Below the pieces are notes generated by a model. It saw only the letters and a list, made by a program, of their open reading frames with translations. It was not told the DNA's origin and searched no databases. Shown here piece after piece: positions 57,784 to 64,000 of a DNA stretch of 64,000 bases. This DNA comes from Nageia nagi (lineage: Eukaryota > Pinophyta), in the NCBI GenBank assembly GCA_050084985.1, contig JBITNC010000001.1, forward strand, positions 169,880,001 through 169,944,000, read 5' to 3'. Numbering within the stretch: position 1 is the first letter of the stretch; every line of letters starts with the position of its first letter. Both the position numbers and the translations under genes were made by a program.

Positions 57784-58175
57784 TGTTAGGATCCCATATC
57801 CTAACATTTGCTTAGGTTTATTTATGCTTTAGTTAATTTAATTATTTGCTTATGTTAGCTTGTAATGTGAACTATCATAATTTGTAAGGCAAAGCACCAT
57901 TTTGAATATGAATTGCCACTTAGGGTAGGAGGATTATAAATACTTCTAAAAGGGATAAAGAAGGGATTTTGGAAAATATATTATTTGAGTTGTAAGGAGG
58001 TAGCCCCCTCGAAGTAGCCCATGATTCATTTTGTTATTCAGTAAAGTTATTTTGTAGCTATCTTGTTCTATTCAAATTTGCATTATTCTATTGTTATGAT
58101 TTTGAGTTTATGTTTAGTTCTCATTTCACTATTATTTGGATTGAATCCTATTTAGGAGCTTGCAGGTTCCTAACA
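57784..58175 (+). repeat. Element G 3' LTR (392 bp)
   Basis: Starts TGTTAGGATCCCA, ends GGTTCCTAACA. Has an extra TAGCTATCTTG-like segment relative to the 5' LTR. Confidence 0.93.
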
Positions 58176-58730
58176 TTACACATCATCTCCTCATTCAATA
58201 CATATAACATATTAATCTAGTATTTGATACTTTTGACATATTTTTTACAATCAAAAGGAGTCCACTTAGCCTAAAGAGTTAGCTTTATATCATAAATGGA
58301 ATATATAAGCCCACATGAAAAACAAAACATGATATGCTCCTAGCCCAAATGTAAAATAATAAAGCATTGATAATATTATTTCTTCCTTTTAAAATCATGT
58401 TAAAAGACTTATCTTATCTTATAAATAAATAGATATATAAATCTCTTAATGTCATTTTAAACCCCTTGGTTTGTAGTACCTATAAAAGTTTATCTAGAAG
58501 TAAATATATATCAATTAAGTAATTAAATGATTATTTCTTATATAATTAAACCCCTAAGCTTGTTTTGGTTATTCTATGTTCTCTCTTCTATCTTAAAAAG
58601 AGGGGATTTAAAAATGTAATAATAATATATGATTATAGATTTAGATCCTTCAACTAGGTCTAAACTCAAAGTCCATGCTAATATGCCAATGCCACTTTGA
58701 CCATACTATTGTGTTGGCATCTCCTTTGCA
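58176..58730. other. AT-rich stretch between elements G and H
   Basis: No feature recognised. Confidence 0.6.
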
Positions 58731-59300
58731 TGTTGTTAGTTTTAGGAAATATAATGTATTATTGTATAAGTTAGTATTTAAGTGGTATCTAAGTAATAAT
58801 ACTTTTTGTATGTAACTCCATATTTAAAATTTTAATACTTAAAAGTATTTCCAAACACATTTTAGGTATTTAAGTAGATTAAATATTGGGATACTTTCCC
58901 TACACTCAAGCATGACACTTTTCCATTCTCACTTCATGTAAATACCTTTATTCCATGGCATTACCCATTGGGTAAAAGGATGAGCCAAGGTGATATTTTC
59001 ACATATAAAATAAGGGCTTGGGCTTGATGTTAAATACATTTATGAAAATCATTCTTATGCTTGTAGTTTGAGAAAAGCTTGAACTTGTAGGAAGCATGAA
59101 TATGATTCTAGTTTTAAAGAGAACTAGAGAGTTATTGAGATAATATAATTGAAATGGTTCAAGTGGATGTACTCCCATGTTGGAAGAATTACTATATGTT
59201 TGAGTTGTCTTTATGTGAATGCTTTATGTTTTCTTATATTAGGGAAGATTACATCCAAAGTGATCTTGTATGGAGCTAAAGGTCTAGTACATCTCCTTCA
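58731..59300 (+). repeat. Element H 5' LTR (about 570 bp)
   Basis: Starts about TGTTGTTAGTTTTAGG and ends CATCTCCTTCA before the PBS. Shares AATACTTAAAAGTAT-like, CC(A/T)TTGGGTAAAAGG and (A/T)AGTGGATGTACTCCC blocks with the second copy. The start is approximate. Confidence 0.7.
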
Positions 59301-59302
59301 AG

Positions 59303-59314
59303 TGGTATTAGAGC
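59303..59314 (+). other. Element H primer binding site
   Basis: TGGTATTAGAGC, 11 of 12 to the initiator Met-tRNA complement TGGTATCAGAGC; the difference is C to T. Confidence 0.85.
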
Positions 59315-62300
59315 CTCCTTGAAGATCTTGCCTCCTCTAGGTAAAATTCACCAAAGTATATTTTCTCTAATTTTTATCTCTCTTTTTGAAGCTAAGTTTT
59401 ATATTGTTTTGCTAAACCTAACCTTTTTTTAAGCTCTTCTTACACAAGCAATTTTCTTTACTAAATTTAACTTAAATTTTAAGCTTTTTTTTTTAAAAAA
59501 ACAACCTTTTTTGGTGTAAGAATAACTTAAGAATAAGAAGGATTTTTTCCTACCTTATTACCATGTTTGGTAAATAAAAATCCATTAAGGAAGGATTATT
59601 ATCAATATATTAGGGTAACAAAATATTTTTCTATTTACCTATTTTTTGTAAGGATATATATATAATAAAAAAAATTAAAAAAAGCCTCTATGAAAAGTTT
59701 TTATTTCCAATATATATGTTATCATTTTTTTAATACACATATTTTCTTTTAAAAAAATGTACTATTAAGTTGCATTTATAATCTATTCTTACAATTTGTT
59801 ATTGTACATTTTTTTATATATAAATATATTTTGTTCATGGTCATAGGAAAAAAGGTGTGAGCTCGGTCAAGTGCTTTTCTATTAGATAAGTGGGAAGTTG
59901 CTCCATTGAGATCTAGACATGGCTCCATGCATGCCTCAACTAGTTCCTCTAGATGTCCTCTATTCTATGAAACATATGCTTAAAGGTCAAATTTAAATCT
60001 AATATGATTATTGAGTGCCTGCAATTGATTGAACATTAATGACATGCACATTTTGCAATTAGGTTCAGTAGATATTTGTTTTGAAATCTTATTACATTAT
60101 TCAAGGGATAAAACTCTTTTTCCACCTATTATTGACCTATTTGGTTAACTTTTATTATTTATATTTTAACAAATATAACAATAATAATAAAAAATTTAAG
60201 TAATATATTTTAATTTAAAAATAGAGTTATTTAATATATTTTAAAAGATACTTTTTTAAAAAAGGAGTTATTTAAATTTTTGAAGCCTTTTTTAAAGAAT
60301 TATTTCTTTCAAAAAAGGGAGGGGGGAATAAATTGATCCTTTTTATGTTTGCAATACTTTGGAAAAACTCCTTTTTTTAGCAAAAGTAATTGATAAATTC
60401 AAAAAAAAAAGGATTAATTTTTCAAGAGATTGTTTTTGAAAGGTACTTAATAGATTTAAAGTTTTTTCTTTGAGTAAAAATTAAAGCTTGAATCTTATTA
60501 AGTAACCTTAGATGTTGTTTATTATGTCTCTAACTTGTTTTGCTAACTCTTAGTTTCTTCTTAAATTTAACCTTATCTTTAAAGAAAAATAGGATTTGTC
60601 TAAGTCCTTTTGGAAGATTGAAGTTTTTGAAAGAAGAAGAATCAAGATGGAAAAGGTGCAAAATGAACAAGAGACAAATCCTTGCAAGCTAAAAATTTAG
60701 CATAATTACCCCTTGAGAAAAATAAAATTTCTTGATAATGACATTGAGAAAACATTACGCATGTCCTTTTAACTAACTTTGAGCTCTTGAATAAGAGCAT
60801 AAAATAATATCTCTCAAAAGCAAGCTCTTAAGCATATTTGTAACTAACAACTAACCCTAAGGAAAACTACTAACCTTTTTTTGGTTTCTTTTCATAGTAT
60901 TCAACTTTTTAAACTGCTCAAATTCATTACAACATTAAATCAATTATAAAAAAAGTAATAAAAGTGCACTAACCTACAATTTAGTCTACAATTACTAATC
61001 AAAAAATGTAGTTTAGATTTTCCTAAACTTACAAAATTTGGTTTCTAATTGCTAATCAATGGAAAAATAAGATGCACTAACATTACAACCCTTGACTTAC
61101 AACTTACACGTATAACTTATAATTTGCATAAGTGGTTTACAATTGCAAAATTGCTTTGTAACTTGCAAAACAATTGATTGAATAATTTGTTTACCATATG
61201 CTTAAACTTTAAAATTAGACAATTGCCTTTTTTGGCTTCTTAACATTTTTGTTTTGCAATTTTAAGATAAATTTTGCAAGCATTTATGCCAATATTTTGT
61301 ACAAATAATAAGGTTTCAATGAAATTTTAAGATTAAGTTGTGGAGTTTAGATGAATAGATATTTTTTATTGGAATGATTAGTTGATATCAACTTTATTCC
61401 TAAATGTCTAAGTTGCATATTGGTTGAAATTATTGCATTTGTAATGATATCCATGGATGGATAGAAAATATTACTCAATTTTGGTTGTGCACTTGTTGAT
61501 ATAATTATTTCCTTATGCACACTTTATATATCCTTACATAGAAATGGAAATTTGTGTAAATATTCTCCAAATTTGAATCATTGTGCACTTTTACATCAAT
61601 ATACGAAGTAGTGTAAACTTCCTTCAAAAGGTAAATATTTTATATATCACCATTCTTGTAATGAGCTTAACAAAGACAAATTTATATATGCTATAATTAT
61701 TAATGAAGTTATCCTTAAGAGATAGAGTTATTAGCTTCATAACAAAGCATATTTCAAAATCCAAGCACTTTTTATCAAGGATGGAATTTTGGATGTGACT
61801 CTATGATTATTATCCATCAAAATTAAACCCCAATTGTTTAGGTTTGTGAAATTATCTTTATGAAGGATTAAAATATGAATTCTTAGAATGACTACTTCAT
61901 CCTTAGGAAGGTTCATGTAATTATTGATTATGTATACATTTGTTATCCATTGATTATAACTTAGGTGACTATAAATATTGGCTTGGCATATTTATAATGA
62001 CTTATAGTGCACCACTTGGTATATCATTTACTTCCATATTGGAAGTTTATTTTTTTAATATATATTGATGGATGTAATATTGAAAGATTATATCTTGAAA
62101 TTAAAATACAAAGATCTTAAAATAAATATTTACAATCATAACTAAGGCTTCGATGTTGAATATTACAACCAATAGGATTAACCATAGTACGAAAATTGCC
62201 TTAGAAATCCTTTTATATCCTTGAGAAGGCTCCTAGAATAAAATCTCAATATATAAGAAAAACATGGTGGAGTACCTTTTAAAGTAAATATACTAATAAG

Positions 62301-63508
62301 AAACCTAAAAATTCATTTTCTCTCTTAGCCTTGTATCCATGTTAAGGGATATATGCCTCATCATTTATTTACTAAAACTTATGATTCCCAAACCTTCATG
62401 GATCAAATAAGTATGTGGTGATAAAGGCATGTACTAATTGTGGCCTATATACATGGCATATGGTGGATTAAAATAAATCTCACCTTGATAAATTATATGG
62501 CATGAGACTCTTATATTATACACTCCTTGTTGATAATTTTTTAAGTTTGGCTAAAATATCTTCCCAAGAATTGGTGTTTTAGAAATTTGTATCTTAGCGA
62601 AGATAAGTAAGCAATTTTTTAAGCCACTAGTTCCACTTCAATTTTTTTTTTGGAACCTTTCCTCTTCAATTCCCTTAGTGAACTATCCTTTGTCTTCACT
62701 TTTGTTGATGACCTTAGTAAGATGATTCTTAAGACTCAAAACTAAGGAAGAAAATATATCAACAATTTTAAGAGGATTTGACTTTACTTTGGATATAAAG
62801 TCTTGTTTTAAATAGGAAAGTGTTACACAATATAGTGTATCATTATTATCTATGATATTAAAGGTTATAGGATCTATTTTCTATCTCGTTCATAATAAAA
62901 CTTTAAGTGAAATAAAGATTGATGAAATTTTTAATGGGCTCTTATTTCATGTGAAACCTTCTAAAAAAGGTTAAGTGTTAGACCAAATATTTAATGAGTC
63001 ACCTAAAGAGCTCAAAATATTATTACAAATATGAATTTGAGTGTGTTTTTATTTGTCAAATTTAAAGGTAAAAATGAACCTTCAAACTTCTCTTCATTCT
63101 TGTTGAATGGAAGCTGTGAAGTTAGACCTTAATGAACCCATGTAAATGGACCTTAGTACTTAGTCCTATATCAAATTGAGAGGAATATAATTGGAAATAA
63201 AATGGTTAATATTCAAAATATCAAGTTGATATATATGAATAAAATATTAAGAGTCTTACTAAAAAGTATAAAGTTCATCTTTTGCTTAAATTGCAAGATG
63301 TTATAATACTTGCACTTTAAACAACCCAAGGTTGAAAGATACTCAAGTGTGAAAAGTCTCTTTGGTGACTTATATGACTTAGTCTTAACCCTACTTTATA
63401 TATATGGATGCCACATTATTTGCTTCCATGTTGCTAGACAAATATCTATATTTATGAATGGATTCCATGTTATTTATTTTCATGTTTATGGAGAAATATC
63501 TATATTTA
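59315..63508. other. Element H internal region, non-coding by inspection
   Basis: AT-rich with long A and T runs (for example near 59,490, 59,665-59,760 and 60,395). No domain motif was recognised on either strand. A 54-bp tandem repeat occupies its right end. Confidence 0.55.
63401..63508 (+). repeat. 54-bp tandem duplication next to element H 3' LTR
   Basis: AATATCTATATTTATG ends each unit, at 63,441 and 63,495; CCA(C/T)(A/G)TTATTT and TTCCATG/TTTCATG blocks are shared. An ORF at 63,310-63,567 simply reads through it. Confidence 0.75.
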
Positions 63509-64000
63509 TGTTGAAAGGTATAATACATTATTGTAAAGTCTCTTTATGTAATTCACTTTATACTTAAAAGTATCCTAGATAACTTAAGTATTTAGTAAAT
63601 ATGATAATGTAAATTCAATAATACTTAAAATTATCCCTAGATACCTTTTAAGTATTTGTGAATAAAATAATGTAACATGTCCTACAGTCCATATCATAGG
63701 CATGCCCCTTGGGTAAAAGGGTGATGCATGACAGGAAATTACATAATGGTTAAAATAATGATCTAAAGAAGGATTTTTGCCTATAAATAGAGGGTCGTAT
63801 CCTTACTCACTTAAATTTGTAGTAAATTTATGCTCTTGTATAGGTTGTAGGAGAAGTGAGAAAGTGAGTTGTAAGAGAGTTCTCTTTGAGAAAAAAATCT
63901 TAGATTAGTGGATGTACTCCCTTGGTTGGAGGAACCACTTTATATTGGTATCTAGTTTATGAGATTGACTATTGTGTTATTATTGATCATGATGATGTAA
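63509..64000 (+). repeat. Element H 3' LTR, partial at window end
   Basis: Starts TGTTGAAAGGTATAATACAT and aligns in blocks with 58,731-59,220. The remainder is outside the window. Confidence 0.7.
63782..63789 (+). promoter_or_regulatory. TATA box of element H 3' LTR
   Basis: TATAAATA in CCTATAAATAGAGGG, a strong plant-type TATA context; the first LTR has ACATATAAAATAAGGG near 59,005. Confidence 0.6.

Larger units (their letters stand above)
53066..58175 (+). mobile_element. Element G: small chromodomain Ty3/gypsy retrotransposon (chromovirus), inactive
   Basis: LTRs of 380 and 392 bp with 8-bp inverted ends TGTTAGGA and TCCTAACA, a Met-tRNA type PBS and a purine-rich PPT. Gag, RT, RNase H, integrase and a chromodomain are recognisable only as short pieces between many stops. 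A clear target duplication is not visible (atcca before, ttaca after). Internal deletions have removed parts of integrase. Confidence 0.88.
58731..64000 (+). mobile_element. Element H: LTR element without recognised coding region, cut by window end
   Basis: Two related terminal segments (58,731-59,300 and from 63,509), a clear PBS for initiator Met-tRNA at 59,303 and a TATA box in the second LTR define it. The 4.2-kb internal region shows no gag, RT or integrase motif in any frame, so it is either a LARD-like non-autonomous element or too decayed to read. The right end lies beyond the window. Confidence 0.7.

Noticed and set aside
63310-63567. Plus-strand ORF with internally repeated protein sequence
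   Set aside because: The protein repeat is the 54-bp tandem duplication, which has a length divisible by three; the ORF runs into the LTR.

Overview
The window is AT-rich plant nuclear DNA (roughly 30% G+C by eye) made almost entirely of nested, decayed LTR retrotransposons. No intact host gene, tRNA, rRNA or CRISPR array was recognised. The element families (Tat-type Ty3/gypsy with two RNase H domains, chromodomain Ty3/gypsy, Ty1/copia primed by initiator Met-tRNA) and an antisense plant mobile domain (PMD) gene point to a seed plant with a large, repeat-rich genome; the species cannot be told from this sequence.

Layout. (A) An old Tat-like element on the minus strand is split in two: reverse transcriptase at 1-759, protease and gag at 18,316-20,879. 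(B) A 17,546-bp Tat element, 765-18,310, minus strand, sits inside A. It has two 849-bp LTRs, a 5-bp target duplication (agtaa), a PBS and PPT, a one-frame gag-protease-RT region with a long coiled-coil N-terminus, a second RNase H, integrase, an extra sense ORF of unknown family, and an antisense PMD gene with its own intron. (C) A degenerate copia element on the minus strand lies at about 21.6-27.4 kb. (D) A copia element on the plus strand, 28,277-49,758, is split by (E), a 16.5-kb chromodomain Ty3/gypsy element with LTRs of 3.7-3.8 kb (31,955-48,453, target duplication ccaaa). E in turn is split inside integrase by (F), a 4.16-kb non-autonomous element (39,368-43,524, two 1,176-bp LTRs) whose internal region encodes a gag joined in frame to an integrase tail. 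(G) A small chromodomain Ty3/gypsy element lies at 53,066-58,175. (H) An LTR element with no recognisable coding region begins at 58,731 and runs off the window, with its second LTR starting at 63,509.

All coding regions are broken, mostly by stop codons that look like C-to-T or G-to-A changes in CAA, CAG, CGA or TGG codons, as expected for long-silenced methylated DNA. The nesting gives a relative order of insertion: A before B, and D before E before F.

The most interesting biology is in B, which carries two non-canonical genes downstream of integrase (one sense, one antisense and intron-bearing), and in F, a gag/integrase-tail fusion element whose LTRs are built from repeats carrying TGACATCA palindromes.
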